The notes beneath the pieces were generated by a model that was given only the letters and a program-made list of their open reading frames with translations, did no database searches and had not been told where the DNA came from. Shown piece after piece: positions 8,752-16,570 of a stretch of 40,204 bases of DNA. This stretch comes from Desulfovibrio sp. (GTDB taxonomy: Bacteria; Desulfobacterota; Desulfovibrionia; Desulfovibrionales; Desulfovibrionaceae): positions 1-40,204 of the forward strand of contig JAITGC010000055.1 in the NCBI GenBank assembly GCA_031280915.1. The letters run 5' to 3'. Each line of letters opens with the position of its first letter. The first letter of the stretch is position 1. The translations under genes and the position numbers were made by a program.

Positions 8752-10665
8752 TCAAATTTCGTTGTCGTCTTTAAGCATTTTCCACAGGGTTACCCGGCTG
8801 ACTTTCAACCGTTGGGCCGCCAGTTTTTTGTCCCCATTGCAGTGCGCAAGAACCTGCCGGAGTATGTCCTTGCGCATGTCTTTTATGTCGCCGACGGGCA
8901 GCAGAATGTTGTCGCCATCCCCCTCGGTTTCTCCCGCCATATCCCGGACTTCATGTTTGCATTCATCAAGCAGCTTGCCGGCAAGTTCCAGGATGTCCGT
9001 TGACGGTTCACACAACACCACCAGGCTTTCGATAAAATGTTTAAGTTCTCTCACATTTCCCGGCCATGCGTACCATTGCAGCAACTCGGCAAGCTTCCGG
9101 GCATTGTGGAGGATCTTTCGGGAGCAGGGATTTTTGGGGACAAAGTGCAGCAGCAGGGGCATGATGTCTTCTTTTCTGTTGCGCAGGGGAGGGAGCGACA
9201 ATTTCAGATGGCGCAGCCTGAAATACAGATCATTGCGGAATTTCCCCTCTTGAACAAGGGAGTATAAATTTTTGTTGGTCGCCGCGATGATCCTGATGTC
9301 AATGCGCAACACCCGTGTGCCGCCCACGCGCATCATCTCTTTTTCCTGCAGCGCCCGCAGGAGTCTGCTCTGGATGTTGAGGGAACTCGCGCTGATTTCG
9401 TCAAGAAAAATTGTTCCCGTATTGCCGATCTCCAGGATGCCTTTTTTGCCACCCCGGCGCGCCCCGGTGAAGGCGCCCTCCTCATAGCCGAAAAGTTCGC
9501 TTTCCAACAGGGTTTCAGGCAGGGCAGCGCAATTGACGGCCACAAAAGGCCCGTGTTTGCGGGGGCTGGCATTATGGATACTTTGCACAAAAAGCTCCTT
9601 GCCGGTTCCCGTTTCGCCCTCAATGAGAATCGGCGCCTCCGTGGCGCTGTATTTCTTTGCCCGTTCGATTGTGGTCTGAATGCCCTGGCTGTGCCCGACA
9701 ATATCTTTGAAGTCATACCGCGCCACAAGCCCGGAATTTCCCCAGTCGGATTTTGAAACCCGGGAATGCTGCCGCGGTAATTTGTGAAATGTGAGTATGG
9801 TTTCTTTGTTTTCGTTGTCCTGGAGGATATTAATTCTGTTGGCGAGAAAAACGCTGTCTTTGAAATGTATCCGCATTCCGGCGGACGATGCGCCGTCTCC
9901 GTAAAAATCGTGAAACAGTTTCGGCAGACTGGCATCCAGTATATTTTTTCCTATCAGACTGTTGCTCAGTACGCCTGTCAGCGAACCGGCGCATTCATTC
10001 GTCGATATGATAGTGGAAGAATTGTCGAGAATAATAATGCCTTCTATCGAATTTTGTATTAATTTATTAATTTTTTCATTGTTGATTTTTTCATTGTTTT
10101 TCGAAACAGCTATGGAATTAGCCTCATTCAAAGCATATTCAATGGCATTTGTATCTTCAAAAACAATATAATTAACTTTATCTTTTTCTTTTATATTTTT
10201 TAATATACAATCTCCCATCGCAAGAATCGTCACATTATTGTAGCTCGATATTTTATTCAGGTTATAGTTGAATTCCTTTATGGAATTATATAAGAAAAAA
10301 TCACACTTCCCTTGCGGGAGAAAGCTCGATATCAGCATGAAATCTTCCATGTGAATGTCATTATAGGCGAATATAAGCACCGGATCCCCAAAATTGACAG
10401 CGCGAAAATAGGTGTTCAGAATGCTTTTGAAGGAATGACGGGGCGAGATGACGGGCTTTGAGGTCATTTTGCGCAGGTAGACGGCCCCCGCGCCATACAC
10501 GACGAAAACGTCGTATTTGTCCTGATTTTCATAGGCATGGATGTGCCCTCCGCGCATTATGCCTCCAAGAAAAACATCTACGGCTATGTCATTTTTTTGG
10601 GCCAACTGTTTTACGATATCAATTTGTTGTTCATAAGTGGCAACAAATAGAATTCTTTTTTTCAT
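8752..10665 (-). CDS. PrpR-type sigma-54 activator with PAS domain
   Basis: A 637-residue enhancer-binding protein. Residues 1-170 resemble the PrpR N-terminal ligand-binding domain ([61 protein letters not shown]). A PAS-like domain follows ([29 protein letters not shown]), then the AAA+ domain with Walker A GETGTGKE near 348, GAFTGA near 396 and [13 protein letters not shown], and a C-terminal Fis-type helix-turn-helix ([19 protein letters not shown]). ATG 10665 is preceded by a strong GGAGGAG. PrpR_N domains bind small acids or acyl-CoA-derived metabolites, so it probably senses a substrate of the divergent operon. That operon has a perfect -24/-12 promoter. The stretch coding residues 120-260 is unusually AT-rich compared with the AAA+ part and includes a short tandem repeat (NNEKI twice). 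Confidence 0.9.
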   Translation of the reverse strand: MKKRILFVATYEQQIDIVKQLAQKNDIAVDVFLGGIMRGGHIHAYENQDKYDVFVVYGAGAVYLRKMTSKPVISPRHSFKSILNTYFRAVNFGDPVLIFAYNDIHMEDFMLISSFLPQGKCDFFLYNSIKEFNYNLNKISSYNNVTILAMGDCILKNIKEKDKVNYIVFEDTNAIEYALNEANSIAVSKNNEKINNEKINKLIQNSIEGIIILDNSSTIISTNECAGSLTGVLSNSLIGKNILDASLPKLFHDFYGDGASSAGMRIHFKDSVFLANRINILQDNENKETILTFHKLPRQHSRVSKSDWGNSGLVARYDFKDIVGHSQGIQTTIERAKKYSATEAPILIEGETGTGKELFVQSIHNASPRKHGPFVAVNCAALPETLLESELFGYEEGAFTGARRGGKKGILEIGNTGTIFLDEISASSLNIQSRLLRALQEKEMMRVGGTRVLRIDIRIIAATNKNLYSLVQEGKFRNDLYFRLRHLKLSLPPLRNRKEDIMPLLLHFVPKNPCSRKILHNARKLAELLQWYAWPGNVRELKHFIESLVVLCEPSTDILELAGKLLDECKHEVRDMAGETEGDGDNILLPVGDIKDMRKDILRQVLAHCNGDKKLAAQRLKVSRVTLWKMLKDDNEI

Positions 10666-10978
10666 AATCTCCTCCTCCGATGCACAGAAATGCCGCATGC
10701 GGCGGTCGTTTGGAACCTCGCCGAGCCGTTGCGTCACAGCCGGTCACGGCATGGCTGTTAATTTTTTTATATAATTTGTTAAAAATTGTAAACGGCGAAA
10801 TGTGTCTGAAATGCAAAAGATAAGTTTTTTTAATTTGTTATGCGACAAGGTGGACATGGCATCAAATTTGCTATGTAGCAAGTTTTATGACGGGGAGAAT
10901 AGGTATGTCCGTTTCCTCGACGCCCGCGGGATGTATGCGTTCGAACTCAACTCTGCCTAAACACAGGAGTAAAATGTC
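10666..10978. other. Divergent regulatory region of the carboxylate operon
   Basis: About 310 AT-rich bases between the activator and the transporter. It contains the sigma-54 promoter listed separately and should contain upstream activator sites. A short dyad TTGT-N6-ACAA lies just before the promoter, but it is too close to be a typical enhancer. No clear long palindrome was found, so the binding site stays undefined. Confidence 0.6.
10857..10872 (+). promoter_or_regulatory. Sigma-54 (-24/-12) promoter
   Basis: TGGCATCAAATTTGCT matches the sigma-54 consensus TGGCAYR-N4-TTGCW at all but one position, with the required GG and GC pairs ten bases apart. Transcription would start near 10884, leaving a 5' leader of about 95 bases before the transporter gene. 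The divergent neighbour is a sigma-54 activator, which supports function. Confidence 0.85.
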
Positions 10979-12403
10979 ATGACAGAAACAAGCAAGACGA
11001 AGGAGCGAGTTAAACTGATCGCGTCCGCTGTCGCGGTGCTGTTGGGAGTCTGGATAGGCGTCCAGCCGCCCCCGGAGGGCCTCACGGTCACTACAATGTA
11101 CGGGATAGGCATAGCGGTATGGGGAGTGCTGTGGTGGGTCACGGGCATTATTCCGGACTATATCACCGGCCTTCTCATGTGCACCTTGTGGGCGGCCTTT
11201 GGTTCCGTCACCTTTCCGCAGGCGTTCACGTCTTTTTCGAGGCCTGTCTGGTGGCTGGTCATCGTGGCTTTTGCCATCGGCTCCATGGCCCAGAAAGTGG
11301 GTCTGCTCAACCGCATAGCCCTGTATGTCCTCAAAGTTTTTCCTTCTTCCTACAAGGGCCAGATATGGGGCATCCTGAGCGCCGGCTTCATCATCAGCCC
11401 TCTTATCCCCAGTGTTAACGGCAAAGCCGCCCTTTCGGCGCCCATAGGCCTCGCCATCAGCGATACCCTGGGTATGGAGCGTAAAAGCAAGGGCTGCTGC
11501 GGCATTCTGGCGGCGTGTTTGACCGGATTTTACCAGAGTTCTTCCTGTTTTCTCAGCGGCACCAGCAACAATTATCTGTTGCTGGGCATCATCGGCGGCT
11601 ACGCGGCGGGAGCCGGCGACGTGAGTTGGCTCGCATGGCTGGGGCGGGCCGCTGTTTTCGCGGCGGTGCTTTTTTTCGGCATGGGCCTGTTTATCACAAC
11701 GGCCTTCAAGCCTGAAGGCGATGTCCGCCTTCCCGCCGGTTACTCCGACGAGTGTCTGAAAAAACTTGGCCCCATGAGCCGGGACGAACGCATTACCCTG
11801 ACCGTCATGCTCCTCATATTGCTGATGTGGATGACCGAGCCTCTTCACAAGATCAATGCCGGCATTGTCGGCGTGACCGGCATCTGTCTTTTGGGAGCCC
11901 TTGGCGTCATGACCAGAAAGGACTTTCTTTCAGGCATTGACTGGCCGTCCGTCATGTTTATCGGCACTCTGCTGAACATGGCCTCTGTTGTGGGCGTTCT
12001 CAAGATAGACAAATACCTGGGCGATGTTCTCAAGCCTGTCCTTTCGGTGCTGGTCACCAATCCCTATATGCTTGTGGCCGCCCTTATTCTGGTGGTTACA
12101 GTACTGAAGTTCGGCATTGTTTCCCTGGCCACATCCACGGTTATCGTTATTTTCGCCTTTATGCCGGCGGCCATCGCCATAAACGTGGATCCCTGGATTG
12201 TGGCCTTCATCGTCTGGGCCTCCTGCCAGATATTCGTGCTGCCCTATATGAATTCCGCCTATCTTTGCGCCCATTATGCGACAAAGGGGGAAATGGCCGA
12301 TCACGCCATTATGAGCAAGCAGTCCGTCTTCTTTACCGCGCTTTGCATCGTGGGGGCTTTCGCCAGCATTCCGTTCTGGCAAATGCTCGGTCTGATTAAC
12401 TAG
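10979..12403 (+). CDS. DASS/SLC13-family carboxylate transporter
   Basis: A 474-residue, strongly hydrophobic protein with about 11-13 membrane helices, resembling the divalent anion:sodium symporter family, whose members import di- and tricarboxylates, sulfonates or sulfate. Landmarks are GIGIAVWGVLWWVTGIIP near the N-terminus, the first re-entrant segment SPLIPSVNGKAALSAPIGLA, a STSNNY-like loop (SGTSNNYLLLGIIGG), and the second half starting ITLTVMLLILLMWMTEPLHKINAG. The C-terminus ends in SIPFWQMLGLIN. AGGAG lies nine bases before the ATG. It is the first gene behind the sigma-54 promoter and probably imports the substrate that the following enzymes degrade. The sequence does not tell which carboxylate. 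Confidence 0.85.
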   Translation: MTETSKTKERVKLIASAVAVLLGVWIGVQPPPEGLTVTTMYGIGIAVWGVLWWVTGIIPDYITGLLMCTLWAAFGSVTFPQAFTSFSRPVWWLVIVAFAIGSMAQKVGLLNRIALYVLKVFPSSYKGQIWGILSAGFIISPLIPSVNGKAALSAPIGLAISDTLGMERKSKGCCGILAACLTGFYQSSSCFLSGTSNNYLLLGIIGGYAAGAGDVSWLAWLGRAAVFAAVLFFGMGLFITTAFKPEGDVRLPAGYSDECLKKLGPMSRDERITLTVMLLILLMWMTEPLHKINAGIVGVTGICLLGALGVMTRKDFLSGIDWPSVMFIGTLLNMASVVGVLKIDKYLGDVLKPVLSVLVTNPYMLVAALILVVTVLKFGIVSLATSTVIVIFAFMPAAIAINVDPWIVAFIVWASCQIFVLPYMNSAYLCAHYATKGEMADHAIMSKQSVFFTALCIVGAFASIPFWQMLGLIN

Positions 12404-12437
12404 AAGTCATTTCATAACTCATCATGAAATGACTTCT
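12402..12437. terminator. 14-bp perfect hairpin at the transporter stop codon
   Basis: Arms AGAAGTCATTTCAT (12402-12415) and ATGAAATGACTTCT (12424-12437) are perfect reverse complements around an 8-base loop, beginning inside the TAG stop codon. No T-run follows. It may terminate, stabilise the 3' end of the transporter message, or be an edge of the repeat cluster that follows. Confidence 0.55.
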
Positions 12438-12479
12438 GACGCCGCCCGAGGGGCGGCAAAGCCGCCGGAGCGAGCCGGA

Positions 12480-12539
12480 ACCGCGTTTTTCGGCGGAGCG
12501 GTCTTCATAAAGCGGCCATTGATTTATGGCATGAGTTGT
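12480..12539. repeat. Repeat family 3, copy 1
   Basis: A block beginning CCGCGTTTTTCGGCGGAGCG and continuing through GTCTTCATAAA to CATGAGTTGT. Its first 31 bases are identical to the copy at 24362. It contains a CCGC...GCGG stem. In both places it directly precedes a family 1 element. Confidence 0.7.
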
Positions 12540-12550
12540 GGAGCGATTTG

Positions 12551-12659
12551 ACACTGAAAATGTTTGACCGCTCAGCGCGGATTCTTTGAAAATCCGCGCC
12601 GCAAAATGCTTGCAAGGCGAACTTGTTTCGCCGTCAAGCAAGCATTTCAAAGTGAAACT
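12551..12659. repeat. Repeat family 1 (about 110 bp structured element), copy A
   Basis: The element holds one hairpin GCGCGGATT...AAATCCGCGC and a second, nested stem AAATGCTTGC...GCAAGCATTT enclosing GGCGAA...TTCGCC. The ends are short inverted sequences (ACTGAAAATG, CATTTCAAAGT). It is nearly identical, in reverse orientation, to the copy at 31615-31718, and related to copies at 24451, 33125 and 35758. It has no coding capacity and lies between the transporter and the oxidoreductase operon. Confidence 0.8.
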
Positions 12660-12699
12660 GCTATAGGTTAAATAACAAAAATATAAGGAGAATCCGTCA

Positions 12700-13839
12700 A
12701 TGGAGGGATCAGTCAAATTAACGCAGGGCAACGAGGCCATCGCTCTCGGGGCTTTATATGCGGGGGCCAATTTTTACGCGGGGTATCCCATTACTCCGTC
12801 ATCGGAGATCGCTGAAATATGTTCCCGCGAGATGCTGCGCTCAGGGGGAATGTTTGTGCAAATGGAGGATGAAATCGGCAGCATGGCGGCCATTATAGGC
12901 GCATCGGCCGCAGGGGCCAAAGCCTTCACCGCCACCAGCGGCCCGGGATTTTCCCTGATGCAGGAGCATATTTCCGCCGCCGTGATCATGGAAATGCCCG
13001 TGGTGGTGGTGGATGTGCAGCGCGCCGGGCCCTGTGTGGGGCTGGCGACCAAGCCGGCACAGTCGGACATGATGCAGCTGCGCTGGGGCCGGCACGGCGA
13101 TCAGACTGTTGTCGCCCTCATTCCGTCGTCGGTCAGGGAATGTTTTGAACTGGCGGTGGAAGCCTTCAATATTGCCGAGGAACTCAGAGTGCCGGTCATA
13201 CTCGCCCCTGATGAAATCGTCGGGCATTGCCGGGAAAATTTCAAAATGCCGGCCCCAGGAGCACTGCCTGTCAGCAATCGTAAAAAGCCCACATGCCGCC
13301 CGGAGGAATATAAGCCTTTCTCCTTCGCTCCGGGTAGCGTGGCCCCCCTCGCGGCATTCGGCAGCGAGTACGTGTTCCAGTGTACGTCGGCCATGAACGG
13401 GGAAAGCGGCGTGACCAACGCCGATCCCGCCAACGCGATCAAGCGTGTCGATCAGCTCTATACGAAGCTGGAACAGGCGCGTCAGCGCATTGTCAAATAC
13501 AAGACATTTTATGTGGAAGACTGCGATACCCTTTTGATCGCCTACGGAGGAAGCGCCCGGGCTTCCAGGGTGGTGGTGGAGGAACTCCGGGCCGAGGGCA
13601 AAAAGGTGGGCATGTTTCAGATAATCACCGCCTGGCCCTTTCCCGGGGCTGAAATTGCGGACTGCGTCCGCAATGGAGTCAAGTCCGTGTACGTTCCGGA
13701 AATGAACCACGACGGACAGGTGGCTGGCGAAATCCGGAAATATGTCGCCAATCAGGACATTATTCATCAAATCAACAAGTTCAATGGTGAAATTCTCACG
13801 CCGGAAGACATATATGAGGCCATGAGGAGGCAGCAGTGA
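12700..13839 (+). CDS. 2-oxoacid:ferredoxin oxidoreductase, alpha subunit
   Basis: Alpha subunit (379 residues) of a KorA/VorB-type enzyme that oxidatively decarboxylates a 2-oxoacid to acyl-CoA and passes electrons to ferredoxin. Landmarks are the pyrimidine-binding motif GYPITPSSEIAE, the FVQMEDEIGSMAAIIGAS segment with the catalytic glutamate, ATSGPGFSLMQE, and VDVQRAGPCVGLATKPAQSD; the C-terminal domain (LIAYGGSARASRVVVEELRAEG) is also typical. AGGAG lies about 10 bases before the ATG. The length matches single-domain alpha subunits of four-subunit enzymes. Beta, gamma and ferredoxin-like subunits follow at once. It might act on 2-oxoglutarate or a branched 2-oxoacid; the neighbouring butyrate-type kinase pair favours a C4-C5 acyl product, which is inference. 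Confidence 0.92.
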   Translation: MEGSVKLTQGNEAIALGALYAGANFYAGYPITPSSEIAEICSREMLRSGGMFVQMEDEIGSMAAIIGASAAGAKAFTATSGPGFSLMQEHISAAVIMEMPVVVVDVQRAGPCVGLATKPAQSDMMQLRWGRHGDQTVVALIPSSVRECFELAVEAFNIAEELRVPVILAPDEIVGHCRENFKMPAPGALPVSNRKKPTCRPEEYKPFSFAPGSVAPLAAFGSEYVFQCTSAMNGESGVTNADPANAIKRVDQLYTKLEQARQRIVKYKTFYVEDCDTLLIAYGGSARASRVVVEELRAEGKKVGMFQIITAWPFPGAEIADCVRNGVKSVYVPEMNHDGQVAGEIRKYVANQDIIHQINKFNGEILTPEDIYEAMRRQQ

Positions 13840-14660
13840 CATACGCAACTGGACATAAATACATCAATTTCGCAGCGCTGCCGCACATCAGCTGTGCCGG
13901 ATGCGGCAACGGGACCATCGCCGGCGCTCTTTTGCGGGCCTATGAGGAATTGGGCTTTGAGCGCAAGGGTATCGTCATGGTTATGGGCATAGGGTGCAGC
14001 GGGACGGTTGACCGTTTTATTGACGTCAATTCGCTTCACTCCACCCACGGCCGCGCGCTGACCTTCGCCACGGGGATCAAGGCCGCCAATCCCAAGCTGA
14101 ACGTGGTCTGCTTTCTGGGAGACGGCGACGGGGCGACCATAGGCGGCAACCATCTCATTCATGCCGCGCGGCGCAACATGGGCATCACGGTAATTCTCGT
14201 CAATAACCTGAATTACGGGATGACGGGCGGGCAGGTTTCCGGCACCACGCCTCTCAACGCCATCACCATCACGACCCAGTTTGGAAACCCCGAGCAGGGA
14301 TTTGATTTGTGCGAACTGGTAAAGGCCGCCGGCGCCAATTTTGTGGCCAGGGAAACGGCTGTCGGGGGGATACGCCTCAAAAACAGAATAAAGGAAGCTT
14401 TGCAGAATCCCGGCTTTTCCTTCATGGACATCATCAGCCCCTGCACGACGCTGTTCGGTCCCCGCAACAAGCTCAAAAAACCCGTGGATATGCTTAACTG
14501 GCTCAAGGAAAAAGCGATTCCCGCCAGCAAGTATGACCAGATCGAAAACGCCGCTCAACAGGGCTATTTCAAAATCGGCGTTTTCAAAAATGAAAACAAT
14601 CCGAGCTACAACGAACGCTATGAAGCCGTCCGCAAGCTGGCGGCGGCGGGGGGAGAATAA
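13836..14660 (+). CDS. 2-oxoacid:ferredoxin oxidoreductase, beta (TPP) subunit
   Basis: Thiamine-diphosphate-binding subunit of the complex, 274 residues. It begins at a GTG (13836) that overlaps the alpha stop codon by four bases and has AGGAGG upstream. The family cysteines appear in HISCAGCGNGTIAGALLRA; the TPP/magnesium motif is GDGDGATIGGNHLIHAARRN followed by ILVNNLNYGMTGGQ, and a third cluster ligand is probably in SPCTTLFGPRN. Sequence around IGCSGTVDRF and STHGRALTFATGIKAANP is typical of KorB and VorA proteins. Translational coupling with the alpha subunit suggests equal synthesis. Confidence 0.93.
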   Translation: MTYATGHKYINFAALPHISCAGCGNGTIAGALLRAYEELGFERKGIVMVMGIGCSGTVDRFIDVNSLHSTHGRALTFATGIKAANPKLNVVCFLGDGDGATIGGNHLIHAARRNMGITVILVNNLNYGMTGGQVSGTTPLNAITITTQFGNPEQGFDLCELVKAAGANFVARETAVGGIRLKNRIKEALQNPGFSFMDIISPCTTLFGPRNKLKKPVDMLNWLKEKAIPASKYDQIENAAQQGYFKIGVFKNENNPSYNERYEAVRKLAAAGGE

Positions 14661-14662
14661 TT

Positions 14663-15184
14663 ATGATGCCGCGGCATGAGATTCTTATGGCAGGCACAGG
14701 CGGGCAAGGGCTTGTACTGATGGCGACCTTCCTTGGGGAAGCCGCCATTGAGGAAGGCCTGAACGTCGCCCAGACGCAGTCCTACGGCGTGGCCCAGCGG
14801 GGCGGCTTCATTTCCGCCGAAGTTGTGGCGAGCAAGGGGGAGGTTTACTACCAGAGCACAAGAAAACCGGACGTCATACTCGCTCTTCACGGCGTGGTGG
14901 GTTCTCGTTACGACAATGCGACTTCCCCGGTTATTTTCGACAGTACCCTGTTTGAAAAGAATCTTCCCGGCTGGCGTCCTGTCCCCTTTACATCCATAGC
15001 CCAGGATTTGGGCGCGGTGAAGGCGGCCAACATTGTCGCCCTTGGCGCGCTGCTCCGTTTCCTGCCTGCCATTTCCGTCGCTTCGCTTGAAAAAGTGGTG
15101 CGCAAGCGCTTTAAGGGCAAGCTCGGCGAGTTGAACGCCGAGGCGATCAAACGGGGCTATGAGGCGGCGGGGGCTCTCCGTTGA
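14663..15184 (+). CDS. 2-oxoacid:ferredoxin oxidoreductase, gamma subunit
   Basis: Gamma subunit of 173 residues. The start shows the family signature IL..GTGGQG (EILMAGTGGQGLVLMATFLG), followed by TQSYGVAQRGGFISAEVV, where alpha-gamma contacts form in known structures. It starts three bases after the beta stop (a neighbouring ATG at 14666 is equally possible) and completes the catalytic core. It has no cofactor-binding residues of its own. A 180-bp gap with strong hairpins separates it from the ferredoxin-like subunit. Confidence 0.92.
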   Translation: MMPRHEILMAGTGGQGLVLMATFLGEAAIEEGLNVAQTQSYGVAQRGGFISAEVVASKGEVYYQSTRKPDVILALHGVVGSRYDNATSPVIFDSTLFEKNLPGWRPVPFTSIAQDLGAVKAANIVALGALLRFLPAISVASLEKVVRKRFKGKLGELNAEAIKRGYEAAGALR

Positions 15185-15221
15185 GACGGCGGGATTCACT
15201 CTGCAACCGTAACGGAATGCG

Positions 15222-15252
15222 CCAGAGCAATTTCAACGTGAAATTGCTCTGG
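15222..15252. repeat. 14-bp perfect hairpin inside the operon
   Basis: Arms CCAGAGCAATTTCA (15222-15235) and TGAAATTGCTCTGG (15239-15252) pair perfectly around a 3-base loop, between the gamma and ferredoxin subunit genes. More stems follow (GGCGAAA...TTTCGCC near 15290). The block 15224-15348 starts with AGAGCA and ends with TGCTCT, so it looks like one inserted structured element of about 125 bp. It may set a processing or attenuation point within the operon. Confidence 0.65.
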
Positions 15253-15365
15253 CGGCGGGGCGAATGCCTCGCCGCTCGCTGCCAGGGCGCAGGCGAAATT
15301 TACTTTCGCCGTTAAACGCCACAGCAAGCGTCAAAGTTAACATGCTCTAGATGGAGGAGCTTATC

Positions 15366-15602
15366 GTGAGCCAGGAAAAAAAGAAAAAGCGATTCAGCGT
15401 ACAGGTTGAATCCAAATTATGCAAAGCGTGTCTGTATTGTGTCGCGTCATGCAACAAGGGCGTTTTTGAGCAGGGCAAGGCGCTCAACCCCCAGGGGTAT
15501 GAATATGTCACGGCGGTTCACTCCGGAGAGTGCGTGGGCTGTCTGACCTGTATTGGCATCTGCCCGGATTTTGCCGTCACCGTGAGCGAACTCCCGGACT
15601 GA
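15366..15602 (+). CDS. 2-oxoacid oxidoreductase ferredoxin-like (delta) subunit
   Basis: A 78-residue protein with two [4Fe-4S] motifs: CKACLYCVASC and CVGCLTCIGICP. It matches the small 2x[4Fe-4S] electron-transfer subunit of four-subunit 2-oxoacid oxidoreductases. The start is set at GTG 15366 because GGAGGAG (15352-15358) sits seven bases upstream; an ATG at 15351 overlaps that site and is less likely. It lies downstream of the catalytic subunits. The next gene follows after about 40 bases. Confidence 0.9.
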   Translation: MSQEKKKKRFSVQVESKLCKACLYCVASCNKGVFEQGKALNPQGYEYVTAVHSGECVGCLTCIGICPDFAVTVSELPD

Positions 15603-15643
15603 GGCGGATTGCCCTTGAGCGTGACCGTAACCAAAGGATGTTT

Positions 15644-16570
15644 ATGAAATACGTCAACCACGAACAACTGGCAGCCCATGTGCGTGAAAAGGGGCAGGGC
15701 GGGCTTACGGCGGGCATTATCGCCGCGGATAACGAGCATACCCTGGAGGCCGTTCTTGACGCTGTCGGCAAGGGGTACATCCAGGCTGTCCTGTTCGGAA
15801 ACAGTCGGCGCATCAAGGAAATGCTCAGCGACCTGGACGCCTCCGCCGGCGATTTTGAGATCGTTGACGCGGACACGCCGGAAGAAGCCGCGAGGCAGGC
15901 GGGAACGGCCGCGAGGGACGGCCGGGTGCAATTCCTCATGAAGGGCGGCATTCCCACTCCGCAAATGTTCCGGGCGCTTTTTGACGCTGAAATCCAGTTC
16001 AGAATCGGCCGTCTGATTACGCACGTGGCCTTTGTGCAGGCTCCTTTCTACCATAAATTGCTTGTTGTTACCGATGTGGCCATCACTGTGTATCCGACCC
16101 TTGAGCAAAAGGCGAGCATCCTCAACAACGCGGTGTCCACTATGCTCGCCATGGGTTTTGACAAGCCGAAAGTCGCTGCTCTGGCCGCTTCCGAGGAAGT
16201 CAGCCCCAAAATCATCGAATCCGTTGAAGCCCGTGAGCTGCAGAAAATGAGCCGGGACGGCCGTATCGGGAATTGTATTGTCGAGGGGCCTCTTTCTCTG
16301 GATATTGCCCTTGACCCCGATTCAGCCGGTCTCAAAAACGTCGAGAGCCAGGTCGCGGGAGACGCGGATCTGCTGCTTGTTCCCAATATCGCTGCCGGGA
16401 ACATCCTCATAAAATCTCTCAGGGTATGCGCCAAGGGGCGCATCGCCGGCCTTGTGGTTGGCGGCAGTGTGCCCATAGCGCTTTCATCAAGGGCGGCGGC
16501 CTCTTCCGATAAATTTTTGCCATTGGTTCTGGCCGCTGCCGCCGTGCCTGATTCCGGGGGGACGTCATGA
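15644..16570 (+). CDS. ptb: Phosphate butyryltransferase-type acyltransferase
   Basis: A 308-residue member of the phosphate acetyl/butyryltransferase family, which converts acyl-CoA plus phosphate to acyl phosphate. The motifs QFLMKGGIPTPQMFRALFD, LITHVAFVQAPFYHKLLVVTDVAITVYPTLEQK, VAALAASEEVSPKIIES and the C-terminal VGGSVPIALSSRAAASSDKF follow the Ptb pattern and length (about 300). ATG 15644 is preferred over 15638 because AAAGGA is six bases away. Its stop overlaps the start of butyrate kinase. Together they convert the acyl-CoA made by the upstream oxidoreductase to acid plus ATP. Chain length is not set by the sequence alone. Confidence 0.88.
   Translation: MKYVNHEQLAAHVREKGQGGLTAGIIAADNEHTLEAVLDAVGKGYIQAVLFGNSRRIKEMLSDLDASAGDFEIVDADTPEEAARQAGTAARDGRVQFLMKGGIPTPQMFRALFDAEIQFRIGRLITHVAFVQAPFYHKLLVVTDVAITVYPTLEQKASILNNAVSTMLAMGFDKPKVAALAASEEVSPKIIESVEARELQKMSRDGRIGNCIVEGPLSLDIALDPDSAGLKNVESQVAGDADLLLVPNIAAGNILIKSLRVCAKGRIAGLVVGGSVPIALSSRAAASSDKFLPLVLAAAAVPDSGGTS

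Noticed and set aside
12402..12437. Classical Rho-independent terminator
   Set aside because: The stem is perfect, but no T-run follows on either strand, so it is only listed as a hairpin of uncertain role.
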